Shown in pieces: positions 20,741 to 31,872 of a stretch of 64,000 nt of DNA. The notes under the pieces were generated by a model. The model made no database searches. It worked only from the letters and a program-made list of their open reading frames with translations, and had not been told where the DNA came from. The position numbers were made by a program, and so were the translations under genes. Within the stretch, counting starts at the first letter, position 1, and each line of letters opens with the position of its first letter. The stretch covers positions 28,768,001 to 28,832,000 of the forward strand of contig CM114274.1 in the NCBI GenBank assembly GCA_050084515.1, given 5' to 3'. Source of the DNA: Blasia pusilla. Its lineage: Eukaryota; Marchantiophyta; Marchantiopsida; Blasiales.

Positions 20741-23700
20741 ATGGCTGTCCTGGATGAATACGTGTGGTTGGTAATAGTGGGGGCCATCTTTGCCTTCGGT
20801 TTCGGTTGGGGAACTGGTAAGGTAGCCTCGACAAATGACTCTGCCCCTCTTACTCAGTTTGCGTACACCTAGGGTTCTAGACATTGTTGCGGAATTCTCT
20901 TGTCTTTGGGAAGAGTGTGAACTGCTCATGAATCTCAGGGATTGCTGTGGGAACGTTTGGTCAATTTCTCTTAGCGATTTTTTTCGTTTACAGGAGCAAA
21001 TGATGTGGCCAATGCTTTTGGTACTTCGGTGGGAAGCAAAACTCTCACATTGCGGCAGGCAGTCATTGTAAGTACTCATATGCATGTTTATGGCGATTTC
21101 TATGATTTTAACAAAAGAAGTCACCAATGAGAGCTTTTTATACCAGGAACCCAGCACACACAAGTGCATGGTAGGAAATTGAGGTACGATCCCGAGTCCT
21201 AGAGTCATCGTTACCTCCTTAGGGAAACGCGCGTAGAGGGAAAGTTCCAGAAAGTACGATTTGTAGCATTATGTCCAGAGACTAGACCTCTACGGACGAT
21301 TCCACTGTTATGCAGCAAGAGAGAAATCAATCGATAGATCTATCTTTTCCAAGTTCCAGACATTGTCTCATCTTCATGGACATTACACTCACATACATAC
21401 GGGAACATGATCGTCAATCCAACTGTTGAACTCATCTGCAGATCGCTTCCATTTTTGAGTTTCTTGGCGCACTGCTGCTTGGACGAGTCTCAACAAACAC
21501 CATAGCATCTGGCATTGCGAACATCGATTCGTTTACTAGACATCCGGAAGTCTACGCCTATGGAATGGTTTGCGCCTTGGGTGTGGGAACAGTCTGGTTG
21601 ATCTTCACTTCCTATTGGGGTCTGAATGTATCGTCAACACACGCCATCGGTATGTACTCCAATTCATAACCTCAACTGTCATCTCGGTCTCCACTCCTTG
21701 TTCCACCAATTTTAGAGCATCGAACGTTTTGACATTGTAGATTTCTTCGAACCATCTGGAGCACGTGCTCATTGGCAATGCCGACTAGCATTAAGTCGGA
21801 AAAGAGTTCACACCATGGACAATATGCCACAATGTTTTTCTTGACATGTTTTTACCCAAATCCGCATTATCATGATCTGCAGTCGGAGGAATCATCGGAT
21901 TCGCCATGGTTTGGGACGGTCCAAATGCTATTATATGGGCACGGAAGGACAGCGGATCCTTTCCTCCTTACAAAGGCGTGATCGCTATCATCTTGTCCTG
22001 GTTCATATCCCCGCTTCTCAGTGGCGGTGTAGCGGCGCTCATCTTTTACACTGTGCGCACACTTGTGCTTCGCCGCCAAAACGCTTACTGGCTATCTTTC
22101 TGGACTCTGCCACCTTTTGTGCTCCTCACCACCTTCATCAACATGTACTTCGTCTTCACCAAGGTCAGCTTGCTTTCGAGGCCGCCTACTCATGTCGGGT
22201 GTTGAAATTTCTTAGACCTGGACTTCGTGACTCGTCCATCGATCGTCAAGTTCTTGATGTTCTTAAGCTAATCGCACGTCCTAGCAATCTAGATCTAGGT
22301 ATCAATCTTCACCCGAGTATGAGTGCTATGTCGGTCCCGCGTCTTCCCAGCTGCTGTAGGTTATTGGTTGTCCAGTAGAAGTCCAATGGAAATTGAATCC
22401 AACAAAACGGGTCTGAATGTGACTAAGTTCAAGCATAGGCCGGATCTTTCTATGGACTCGGAATAATGGTCAAGGAAAAGCTTACGAGTTTTGCGAAAGG
22501 GGAGGCTGGGTGGGTTCTGAATTCAACTCATCTTTCGAATTTATCTTGCTGGTCATTCTGTCTTAGTATTGTCCGAACCCGGTGTCGGCAGCTTCCTAGC
22601 CAGTTCTCAGATTTCTGGTTTGGAGGCATAATCATGGAGTAACAAGAAGCTATGTGTGCCTTGCAGGGTGCGAAGAAGACTCTGTCAATGAATCATGATA
22701 ATTGGACAGATTCAACGTCGCTTTGGGTGTCCGCAGTGATTGCAGTGGTTGTAACTTTGGTTTGCATTTCCGTTGCCCTGCCTCTACTGAACCACATCGC
22801 TGGCCGTCGATTCGACAAGTAATCTCGTCTCCCCAATTTCATCTATATGCGTATGCGCTTAATTTGACATTAGAGGGCTAAGAATATGCGTAGTAGTAGT
22901 TCCAAGCAGGGACTTCCTGGATGGTTCACGTTCGGAGGCATCACCCTCCATTTTCAGATTCTCCCAATTCGTCAGTAACATGCTTGGATAATGATATAGA
23001 CGTAACCTCGCCACTGCACTGTGAGTTCATGCAAGTAAAGCTTCGACTGCTCCCGTGGATGGTCTTTGCGCTCAAGCTAATACCTTTGAAATACCAGGTG
23101 ATCATCAACAAATCAGCGCAGTTTGGGCAACGTTTCGATTTAACGTGCAAATGTGGCGACTTTCGCAGGGAAGGAAACAGCATTGCACGCGACGAGATGC
23201 CCCTTCATGGCAAGACAGCGACCGTCCATCCTACCACCTTGACGAACTGGCAGAGGTTCAGCAAGGTAGCCACTTACGGTCTTCACGTAGACATCCATCA
23301 ACTCGTGGAGACCAATCACAAAATCGGTGGAATCCACGAGGCCGCCGAGGAGTTCGAGCCTCGCGTGGAGTACGCATTCAGCTATCTGCAGGTGTTCTCG
23401 GCGATCTGTGTGATCTTCGCCCATGGCGCCGGCGAGGTCGGATACATGGCAGGTCCCTTGGCTACCATCTGGGATGTCTACCTGCAGGGCAAGCTCACAA
23501 AGTCCGTCACACCTCCGGTTTGGATCGTGCTCATCGGTGCCATCGGACTTGTAATCGGACTGGCCACATACGGTTACAATGTCACCCAAGCCATGGGTGT
23601 GAAGCTCGCGAAGCTCACCCCGACTAGAGGATTTGCGGCAGAGCTTGCGACCGCGTTCGTGATCATGATCGCTTCGCAGTATGGTCTGCCCACCTCTTCC

Positions 23701-24470
23701 AGCCAGTGCATCACCGGAGCCATCATCGGAGTCGGTCTTCTGGAGGGAGCCAAGGGAGTGAACTGGACGCAGTTCTTGCAGCAGTTCGCATCCTGGGTGG
23801 CGACGTTGTTCGTGATCGGTTTCGTTGTGGCTGCCGTGTTCTCACAGGGTGTGTACTCCCCGTGCAAGATGCAAGGAAAGCAGATCAATGCGTACGAGGA
23901 TCGTGTCACCAACCTCACCACTCAAGTCTACAAGGAGTTCAATAACAGCCTCCAGAGCTACAAGATTACTAGCAATGCTGGAGTCTTGGTCAACCTGCCA
24001 TCCAAAGAATGGTCTACGTTGGATGCTACCGTAAACGCCAAATCTCTCCAAGCCAAGAAATTGGTCGATACCAAATCAGGTCAGACAAGTTTGGAAAAGC
24101 GAAACTTCAACCTCCACTTCCAGATTTTTTTTTCGATTGTGAATGATGATTACGATCGAGACATTATAAATATGATGAGTTTACATCCAACACTTTTCTC
24201 AGTCTCAGCTCGAACTGCAATTCCTGTTCTAAATGTTAAGTTTCTGATTTTTCTGCCAATCTTCTCGGTGCAGCGGATGTGGACTCGATCATGGGAGGAT
24301 TGTATTCATCATTGTCTCTGATGCAAAATTACACCATCTTCACACTCGGCCAGAATACCGTGTTTCCGGGGGCTGCTGTCTGCTCAGATCCTTCGACATT
24401 CAATCTTACAAACGTCGTCACCTGCAAACCACCGAAACTCCTTCCGAAGGCATATGTGTCACAGAATTGA
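20741..24470 (+). CDS. PTB: PiT/PHO4-family Na+/phosphate transporter, 7 exons
   Basis: Integral membrane carrier that imports inorganic phosphate with Na+ or H+; plasma membrane is the usual site for the PTB type. I reconstruct exons 20741-20816, 20994-21067, 21442-21649, 21883-22163, 22667-22818, 23169-24079 and 24274-24470, all with GT donors and AG acceptors. They join in frame to 632 residues plus TGA. The N-terminal signature [10 protein letters not shown] is at residues 26-35, split by intron 1. [15 protein letters not shown] is at 111-125. The second half has [15 protein letters not shown] (347-361) and [18 protein letters not shown] (434-451). Hydrophobic helices fill both halves, and a hydrophilic loop (about 264-330) separates them, as in PiT proteins. 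The start follows from the short helix before the signature. A hydrophilic tail ends at VSQN. Tail splicing is the least certain part. Confidence 0.92.
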
Positions 24471-26890
24471 GGTTTCACTCTCCACCAAACACCTTGGGAA
24501 TCGATATCCACAGCCGCTGACAAGGGCCTTTGTTCAGAAAAGTCTTGGAAACTCGAATTTGTTGAGTTCTTCGTGTCCCCTCATGGGGTGCATCTCGCCA
24601 TCCGTGAGTTGGATATCGGCCCAAGCGCATGTTAACCTTATCCGTTTCCTGTCATTTTCACAAAATTAGGCTACTTCCGAGGGGGAGAAAAACCTCTCCT
24701 CAATCGGTGCATCACCTACGAGCTAACGGTCAGAGCCCCGTTAGACTATTACCCAAGGAAGGTTTCCGGAGATTCTGAAAATCTGGAAATTCTTCAGTCA
24801 TCGCCACTACTTAAGACTCAGTATTGTTTAGACATTCATGAACTGGATACGTTTCTGAATCAAGGACAAGAGCTCTCCTTTCGTCCGGAAGTCTTTAACT
24901 TCAGGCCTAGTTATTGTGAATTAGTATATCATCTGTACAGCAACGCCCAGACGCTGTGGCTATGAGCCCTGCGTAAATCGACCAAGCTGCGGAGTGAATT
25001 TGCTAGAATCTATCATGCAAACCTCCTTCAGCCTCTGTAGCCGGGTACTACCTCACCAGTCAGCTATGGGGGCATGGGTGTTTTCTACAGCGATCACTCC
25101 ATTATTCAAATTCGGGATCTATCTTGAAGATTCTCATAGAATTTCCCGTGAGAGTTGTTTGTAGCCTCATACAGGACCTAGAAGGTTGACGCGAAAGCTC
25201 TGGAATAGCCCCAGAAATTCTTTATACGGCCTCTCCTTCTTATCTAATCTACGAAATCTAATTGATTCTTCACTATCGACACAAAATAAAAGTTTGTAAA
25301 AAAGGAACTATGACTTGGTTCCTTGGACTCCAACGGGTTGCCACATTTCATGCCTGCACCTCCACATACCATTTTGTTGTTGCGACTTTTCTGCCCTATA
25401 CAGGTACACAAACTACCCGTCCAAACACACACGCGAAGGTGGAGCGCCAGATTCATTGTAGAATATGGGTCTCTTAGTCGAATATGAGTCACATGATCTC
25501 AGTGTTGTAGCTCCAATAGAGAGGGAACACGGATGCAATCTAGTGGTGCGAGTATTGAGACTCTTTCAGGCAGTTTTCAAGGCGTTCTCAATTCATCGAG
25601 TTATACCTTGCAATATCACTCTGATCTAAAATGCGAATCATGAACAGAGCGACGACGGATTGAAAGATCAAATCTCCATCGACTTTGAAGACTCAAATCC
25701 ATTGGCAGGTAACTCTTACTCGGGGTCAATGAAACCTGAATCTTGCAAAACTGAATCTTCTGAAGAACGTAAGTACTGTCTTTATGACCAGAAATCTTCA
25801 TCTGATTCAACTCTCGGAAAACTATGAAATGGAAGTATGAGAATATGTATCGTCTACTACTCTGCATGCAACCCTTCCAGAAAAATCCCCAAATTTTCTT
25901 CAGTGCTGCAACAGAGTTTAAGACTGCATGAGAAATTTGTGCTGCAACAAACTGGAACCCAAACTTGAGCGATAGGTCGGTCAATGAATTGCAACCGTAG
26001 CTGGATCCAGAAATTTGAGCTTCGATCAACAAATATTGAAACCGTGACTGGAATATTGAAAGTTCACAGTGCTCATCGAAACTTCCACACATTCATCTCC
26101 CCGCCTCCATATGGACTCCATTTTCACAGCTTGAAAATGAACCTAAGTTTACGTACTCGGCTGTGGAAGAGCGAGGGAGGAAATGTAGTGATGACGAATA
26201 ATCGATCAGCCAGCAAAATCGAAGAAGATTCGATGAGAAACGATCAGTGCAGGTCCCCATCCACTCCAATCAGTGCACAAGAGCACAAGAGCTACAGCTA
26301 ACGCTCTACCCAGAATGTGGGCTCTGCATAAATTAATCTCACCCACTGAAAAAACTTTTGGGAATTATACGTAAGAGTAATTCATATTCCATTATACCAA
26401 GGGTGAAGGGTGGACACTCCCAATCAACCCTAACTTCCTGGACGATCATCATCCTCAGGATTCTTCTCCTCTCCAGAATCAAATTTTGGTACACAATGCG
26501 CGGATTGTGCACGAAATTTTTTCACATCATTCGTAAAGACTCTTCACTTGCGAGGGCATAAGTCTGGATGCAGGTGGTTGGCAGGACGAGAGTTCACGGC
26601 ACGGAAGTCAGAGAAGCCCTAGCCAGCATTAATTGAAGGTAGTACTTGTCCTGAAAAGTTCTTCAGGAGCTGGTCGAGACAGACTGAATTCCACAAATGA
26701 TTGGAACTAATCTCGAGAAGGTAAGATGCTCATTTGGTGTGATCGAAAATCATCTGTGTAGTGGCCAGTGTGCCATGCACTGATCCGTCCATCCGATATT
26801 CTTACCATAATTCAACGACGACGTCCTTTCAAAAATAATCGAGAGTATCGACAGACCTTTTCAGCAGCTGCGATGAAATTGTTTATGGTT
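24471..26890. other. Intergenic DNA downstream of the transporter
   Basis: The first few hundred bases should include the 3' UTR of the phosphate transporter. A 158-codon minus-strand ORF (25,616-26,092) has no recognisable domain and no supporting context. Nothing else was supported. Confidence 0.35.
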
Positions 26891-26929
26891 TAGGCGGTGT
26901 CAGCCTCGTTTTCAGTCATAATTGGCCTC

Positions 26930-27260
26930 TGCAGAGATGCAATTGATGATGAAACCTCTATGTACTATCTAGTCACTTGTGCAAAATTTACATCACGAAC
27001 CGGAAGAACCTATACTGAAAATGCTCAACTGGTACTCTCAAAGTTTGTCACGTTCACTAACCCAGACTCACTTCCCGAAGCTGTTACACTGGTAAGTGAC
27101 ATATCTTGAGGACTCCAGTCATGTACAACGTTTATAGTGTTCTAGAGTTTCTTGACAGCAACACTCAGACCGTCTTCATCCTACCAATTGGTACTTCCTT
27201 CTTCACTTCTTCCCCTCAGAGTCTACCCAATAGTCCTGTTCAAAGACTATTGGGTATGAC
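26930..27260 (+). repeat. Diverged duplicate unit, copy A
   Basis: This copy pairs with 28,550-28,835. Both contain GATGAAACCT, a TATCTAGTCACTTGTGC or TACCTGGTCTCCCATAC stretch, and AAGTTTAC/AAATTTAC. Each is followed by a GGACTCCAGTCA or AGATTCCAATCA phrase and CTTCTTCACTTCTTCC or CTTCATCACTTCTTCC. Short ORFs in both copies give related peptides (YYLVTCAKFTSRTGRT in A). A 12-bp stem (27,224-27,235 with 27,245-27,256) lies at the downstream end. Confidence 0.6.
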
Positions 27261-27514
27261 AAGCACTAGCACTTAATTAGTACATTCTCTCTCTAAGATT
27301 CAGAACATGGTTCCATATTGGCAAACGAAGCATATTAGTTGCTGATCTACGCGTAGCCACCAACAAGGACCTACGAGAGGAGCTCCAACGCAGTTATATC
27401 GCTATCTAAGTGAGATTCTCGTGTGATTGAGCAAGTTGAACAACGTCCTCCTCTTCCAAGGACTTTGGAAGACATGGGGAAAGTGTGGTATAACTGCTCA
27501 TTTTCATGAAATTT

Positions 27515-27540
27515 GATGTTGGGAGATAACTCCCAACATC
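27515..27540. repeat. 11-bp stem-loop
   Basis: GATGTTGGGAG (27,515-27,525) pairs with CTCCCAACATC (27,530-27,540) around an ATAA loop. Outer sequences (AGTGTGGTATA before, CTATCCCACACT after) are partly complementary, so a longer imperfect foldback of about 120 bases is possible. Confidence 0.8.
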
Positions 27541-27838
27541 CCCATATTTTTCACTCCGTATCCACCAAACTATCCCACACTCTGGCGAGATCTAGATTAA
27601 GATGCACAAATATATCTTGGAGTAGAAGGGTCAAAATTCTCATTCGGGGATGCGGATGAAGAGTAATCATCTTTTCAATGCAGCTACAATGCCAACGTTC
27701 AGAAGGCATTTTCTTATCTCATGCAGGGTCCCTGTCCACTCTTTCACTTCTTTCGTAACACAAAAGAAAGAAGTTGAGAACATTCCTTTTAACCTCTTGG
27801 AACACCGACTGCAATGACTCAATTCATTCATTCATATG

Positions 27839-27859
27839 CTCTCTCTCTCTCTCTCTCTG
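27839..27859. repeat. (CT)n microsatellite
   Basis: About ten CT units form a simple repeat, with no gene associated. Confidence 0.95.
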
Positions 27860-28455
27860 TGGTACTGGGGTTACAGGAGATGCCCCGAGTGCCCACCTAC
27901 CTAGGCATTGAATTCTCAGTAGACTGCCCGTGGGATGCCCACATTTAGAGAAAGGTCACACGAAGGGAAACAGACTCACAAGATTCTATAAAACGCTCTG
28001 TCATTCTGCATACCATTTGTCTGTCACCAGAATTTGTTTGGTGTTAGCATCCCAACACGAGACAATGGGACAGGCCTACGCGGCAAAGCTGATAGCGTTT
28101 CTCACGAACGGCTAGAGCCGGTGCGAGATCACAACTTGGAATGGAACCGTGAGAGGATGGACGTGAGCTGAGGTTGGCGAAGACAGCTGGATGCAATTGA
28201 TTCCCATAAAGTGTTGATGGGTACAATTTGAACCGCAAGGACGCCAGTAAAGCAAACCAAACCTTGGACGAACGAGGCTCAAGGCATCGTACAAGCAAGC
28301 CCCCTACAGGACCTGAACTGTGGGAACAAGAAGAGAAACCTTTTGTGGATACCATAACCCAAGCAAACGCTCACAGGAACCAGCATGGAGTAAACCATGA
28401 AAATGTCTACCCTCTCTCTCCGTATATATCCCGACCAAGCAGAACTGAAGAAGTA

Positions 28456-28490
28456 CTTGTCGGATACCCCTAGCTGGGGTATCCGACAAG
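28456..28490. repeat. Perfect 15-bp stem-loop
   Basis: CTTGTCGGATACCCC (28,456-28,470) pairs perfectly with GGGGTATCCGACAAG (28,476-28,490) around a TAGCT loop. It lies about 60 bases upstream of duplicate copy B. Confidence 0.95.
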
Positions 28491-28549
28491 AGTGAGGATG
28501 GGGGCAATCCCCTTGAACAACAATAAAAGCAGGATGAGAACACAACTAA

Positions 28550-28835
28550 ACTCCTTGTCTGTTAATGGGGATGAAACCTGTAGTCACTACCTGGTCTCCC
28601 ATACAAAGTTTACAACATACAGGGCCAGAACTGTTCAACTCACTCAGCAGCATAGATTCACTGCCCATGCTGTACTGGTAAGTAACGTGTATTGAAGATT
28701 CCAATCAGTTGAAGTAGATAGTGTTGCAGAGCTTCCTTGCAGAGACGCTTGGAGGCTCCGCACTGGCGCTATATGAGAGCGTCTCCCTGCTCTCATATGG
28801 TACCTTCATCACTTCTTCCTGACTCTACAACCCAT
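28550..28835 (+). repeat. Diverged duplicate unit, copy B
   Basis: This is the counterpart of 26,930-27,260, about 1.6 kb downstream in the same orientation. Its ORF reads ETCSHYLVSHTKFTTYRART. It also carries a stem-loop at its downstream end (ATATGAGAGC 28,771-28,780 with GCTCTCATAT 28,789-28,798). The stems of the two copies differ in sequence, so the structure may be kept while the bases changed. Confidence 0.6.
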
Positions 28836-29880
28836 CCTAGTCTCCGATGCCCTGCTCTCACGGTCACTGATTTTATGGCTGGAAAGAACCAGGCTCAGAT
28901 TTTTAAATTCTGACACGGGTGTGAAAGCTGGAGAGGATCGTTTAGGAACAGAGGACCTCTTTGATAGTGCTCGGTTCTGTTCACACTCTGCAAGTCGAAG
29001 CCCCATGGCTCTTTTAGGTTCCATGGACAATGAATTATTCATTCCCTCTCTCACTCTCTAAGCGAAGGAGCATTCATTTTCTTTCCACTTGTGGTTATAT
29101 CAGTCAGGGAGCGACGGAGGTTGGAAATCAGAGTCGAGTTTACTTTTTTCTAAGCCACAGGAAGCATCCACTGATTGAGCCCTTCCATGTGCGTGGTTGG
29201 CAGCGCAGGGCGAACATTGCATTTGCTACCAGATTTTAAAGTTTCTGGGTCTTGAGTTTTTTCTGAAGTAGTTTTAGAGCAGAGCCAGTTTTCTCACACG
29301 TTGAGGTTCGCTCCGAAGCATGCGTCATCCGTCGATGGAGAGAATGCATGCATGAATTGTTTTGGAGTGATATATTTTGAGAGAGTGAGAGAGAGAAGTG
29401 ATATACTAGACAATAAGCTGAACTGCCTTCGACTTTGATAATGAGAGGCATTGGTCTTGGGTTCAAGATCCCTCAGCCGGAACAAAACGTTTCTCAACAG
29501 CACCACTTCAATTGAATTCAGTGAGTTCAAGCCGACTTCTTGGGGAATCCAAGAAAAACCAGTTTACACCGCGCTGCAGTGGATCCAAAAAGTACGCCTT
29601 TGCTCATGGGTTCGATTACTTCGTGTTCATATGGTTCGCGAGGCGACCAATCCCTCCTACCAAAATAACTTCATTTTCAGCACACTCTTCCCATTTGGAC
29701 GATGTAATGAACAAGAAAGCCATTGACTGGAATTGGGCCTACAAAGGCGATATTTCAATTCGGGCAGATCTGGAGTTTCCGTTTTGACGTGGATTTGTAC
29801 TCTACCGGTAAGACGAGAATGACGGGATGAGGTGACCTGCAGACAGTCCATGGGCGCAGCGTAGCTGTCCGTTCGCCATT
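28836..29880. other. Intergenic DNA before the ABC1 kinase
   Basis: No recognisable gene. Short GA-rich and CT-rich stretches occur near 29,380. The last 200 bases are likely promoter of the kinase gene. Confidence 0.35.
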
Positions 29881-29881
29881 G

Positions 29882-29910
29882 TTAGGGTTAGGGCTCAATA
29901 AGCAGGGCCC
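29882..29910 (+). promoter_or_regulatory. Telo-box-like motif and GGGCCC element
   Basis: TTAGGGTTAGGG (29,882-29,893) is followed by GGGCCC (29,905-29,910), just ahead of the upstream ORF. Telo-boxes and GGGCC-type elements are common near transcription starts of plant housekeeping genes. This placement suggests the kinase transcript starts close by. Confidence 0.5.
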
Positions 29911-29915
29911 CTGCA

Positions 29916-30047
29916 ATGGCGGACGAGTTTGACGCAAGTTCGCGGGTTCCATACGCACTAGCGGAAGTGTCGGTTGTGCCGCGAATTCACAAGCATGGTC
30001 CGATTGCACGCCGGATTCTGTCATCATCGGGAGAGGTAGTTGAGTGA
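29916..30047 (+). CDS. 43-codon upstream ORF in the ABC1 kinase leader
   Basis: The ATG at 29,916 is in strong context (CTGCAATGGCG). It opens MADEFDASSRVPYALAEV, continues VVPRIHKHGPIARRILSSSG and ends at TGA 30,045-30,047, 199 bases before the kinase ATG. A GT donor (GTAGTT) follows codon 40 and a CTGCAG acceptor ends at 30,244. If that intron is removed, the upstream ORF would read past GAG as CAA TGG CGC GCG TTG TAA and overlap the kinase start. Either way a scanning ribosome meets this ATG first. It could be a translational regulator or a small protein of its own; I do not recognise the peptide. Confidence 0.5.
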   Translation: MADEFDASSRVPYALAEVSVVPRIHKHGPIARRILSSSGEVVE

Positions 30048-30246
30048 TCGATCAGGTGTGTGGCACAACAGTGTGACTTGATGGAGCTTGAAGCTCATCA
30101 AGCGACAGAGGAATCTAAGTTGGGTTTGACTTCGGTCGAGGTTCTGTGATCCCGACTCTCGAATCTTCGATCGACGAGGAAGGGATTGAAAGGGCAGTCG
30201 GCGATGCACTCAGCTCTCCCGCACTATCTGAACAGGGCCTGCAGCA

Positions 30247-31872
30247 ATGGCGCGCGTTGTAAAGCTAGCGCTGAAAGTCATAGCTGTGGGATGTGTGGGA
30301 GGTGCGGGCTATGTCTACGCGGAGCACCCGCGGACCTTCAAGCTCTGGATGGGCTTGGGGCCTGTGATCACGCATTATCGGTTGTTGGAACTGAAGCAGA
30401 AGTATTACGGGCCCACGAATAACAGTTTCGCTGCGGACTTGGAGTGGGCCGGATTACATGAGAAATACGCTGCTCACGTTCTGCATACGATTCAGGATCT
30501 GCGGGGGTTCTATGTGAAGGTGGGTCAGTACATTTCCAGTCGCAATGACTTGCTTCCCGATGTCTATGTCGAGAAATTGCGAACTCTGGAAGATCAGGTG
30601 CCCCATGATACGGATTCCGCCACCATCTTGGATCTTATGAAGAGGTCATTGGGAGTGGGGGATCTGAAAGATGTGTTCCGGGATTTGGATGTAGATCACC
30701 CAATAGGAACTGCTTCCATAGGGCAGGTGTTCAAAGGCAGGTTGAAAGAGAGTGGAGAAAATGTGGCCATTAAAGTGCAGACGCCTGGGATCGAGCACCT
30801 ATTTCGGGGGGATCTCCAATCGGCGAGGGCGTTTTGCTCCGTCATGGCTCCAGAGCAGGTGGTTATCTTCGATGAGATCGAAAAACAGTTTATGACGGAG
30901 TTCGATTACAGGAAAGAGGCAGAGCAGCTGGAGCAGGTACGCCAAAACATGAGGCGTTTCAGAGGCGAAGTGGTTGTGCCGAAACCAATTTTGAAACACT
31001 GCACAAAGGAAGTCCTTGTGATGGAGTATCTGCCTGGCCCAAAATTGATCGATGGAATCAGGGAGGCAGGCAGGAGATGGGCAGCCAAGCAAGGTATAGA
31101 ATTCGAGGAATTGCAGCGTCGGAACAAGGCCAAGTACGTGGAAGAAGGATTGCCTCCTCCGTATTCCGGCCCGGGTGCGGGCACTCTGGAGATGTATCGG
31201 ACGCTCTTAAAGATTCGGGACGAGATTGTTAACTACCCTATCTGGCTGTACAACACCATCTGGCAGCCGTTGTTTGGGGTTTTCACCCTAGGTTTGTTAA
31301 CCCTTCCCAAAGCTCCCTACTTCAAATCTTTCATACCTCTGAATTCGTCTAGAATAATGGATACACTGCTGAAAGTGCATGGACATCAACTTCTAGCTGA
31401 CGGCGTCTTCAATGCTGACCCCCATCCTGGAAACTTCCTCCTCCTTCCTGATGAGCGGATCGGATTGATCGACTATGGTCAAGTGAAACGCCTTTCTGCT
31501 GAAGAAAGGCATGACATGGTTCGCATCGTAGCAGCAATGTATCGGATGGATCGAGAGCGTCTCCTGGAGCTAGTAAAGAAGAACGGCTACAAGTCTAAGT
31601 ACAATAATCCCGACGTTATTTGTAAAATGGTTGTCGTCTGTCTCGATCAAGATGGCAGAGATGTCACCGACGGATTGAATTTCCAGCAATTCTTAGATAA
31701 AATGTTTGAGATTGATCCTTGGGAGAAATCCGGGAATCTGGTGATCATGCCCACTCGGCTCTCCTTCCTTTTGAGGGGCATTGGACTTATGATGAACCAC
31801 CCTGTTTCGGTCCTGCGTGTATGGGGACCCATGGCAGAGAATATTCTCAAGCGAGAGAGATTGACATATTAG
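30247..31872 (+). CDS. ABC1/UbiB (ADCK/COQ8-like) atypical kinase
   Basis: An intronless 541-residue member of the ABC1 atypical protein-kinase-like family, whose members act in mitochondria or plastids in quinone and lipid metabolism. Visible motifs: KVGQYISSRNDLLP (91-104, the family KxGQ helix), TASIGQVFKG (155-164, replacing the kinase Gly-loop), VAIKVQ with Lys176, EFDYRKEA (218-225), VMEYLPG (258-264), DPHPGN (391-396, catalytic-loop equivalent) and LIDYGQ (407-412, metal-binding Asp409). A hydrophobic N-terminal helix (about 6-24) could anchor it or precede a cleaved peptide. An insertion of about 90 residues (270-365) includes a very hydrophobic stretch (IWLYNTIWQPLFGVFTLGLL). The start is in good context (GCAGCAATGGCG). 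All key residues are present. The exact ABC1K subgroup and target organelle are not clear. Confidence 0.95.
   Translation: MARVVKLALKVIAVGCVGGAGYVYAEHPRTFKLWMGLGPVITHYRLLELKQKYYGPTNNSFAADLEWAGLHEKYAAHVLHTIQDLRGFYVKVGQYISSRNDLLPDVYVEKLRTLEDQVPHDTDSATILDLMKRSLGVGDLKDVFRDLDVDHPIGTASIGQVFKGRLKESGENVAIKVQTPGIEHLFRGDLQSARAFCSVMAPEQVVIFDEIEKQFMTEFDYRKEAEQLEQVRQNMRRFRGEVVVPKPILKHCTKEVLVMEYLPGPKLIDGIREAGRRWAAKQGIEFEELQRRNKAKYVEEGLPPPYSGPGAGTLEMYRTLLKIRDEIVNYPIWLYNTIWQPLFGVFTLGLLTLPKAPYFKSFIPLNSSRIMDTLLKVHGHQLLADGVFNADPHPGNFLLLPDERIGLIDYGQVKRLSAEERHDMVRIVAAMYRMDRERLLELVKKNGYKSKYNNPDVICKMVVVCLDQDGRDVTDGLNFQQFLDKMFEIDPWEKSGNLVIMPTRLSFLLRGIGLMMNHPVSVLRVWGPMAENILKRERLTY

Noticed and set aside
22921-23168. 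N-terminal extension of the long ORF beginning at 22,921
   Set aside because: A 350-base intron (22,819-23,168) joins exon 5 to 23,169 in phase; the extension is intron read through and lacks transporter features.
25616-26092. 158-codon minus-strand ORF
   Set aside because: No motif, no splice or start context, and ordinary intergenic composition.
29400-29475. tRNA-like T-arm (GGGTTCAAGATCCC) near 29,460
   Set aside because: No A-box, no matching seven-base acceptor stem and no anticodon arm at the right distance; only the T-arm-like phrase is present.
30036-30246. Joining the upstream ORF to the ABC1 kinase as a coding first exon
   Set aside because: The only plausible intron leaves the two reading frames out of phase, so the uORF cannot be an N-terminal extension.
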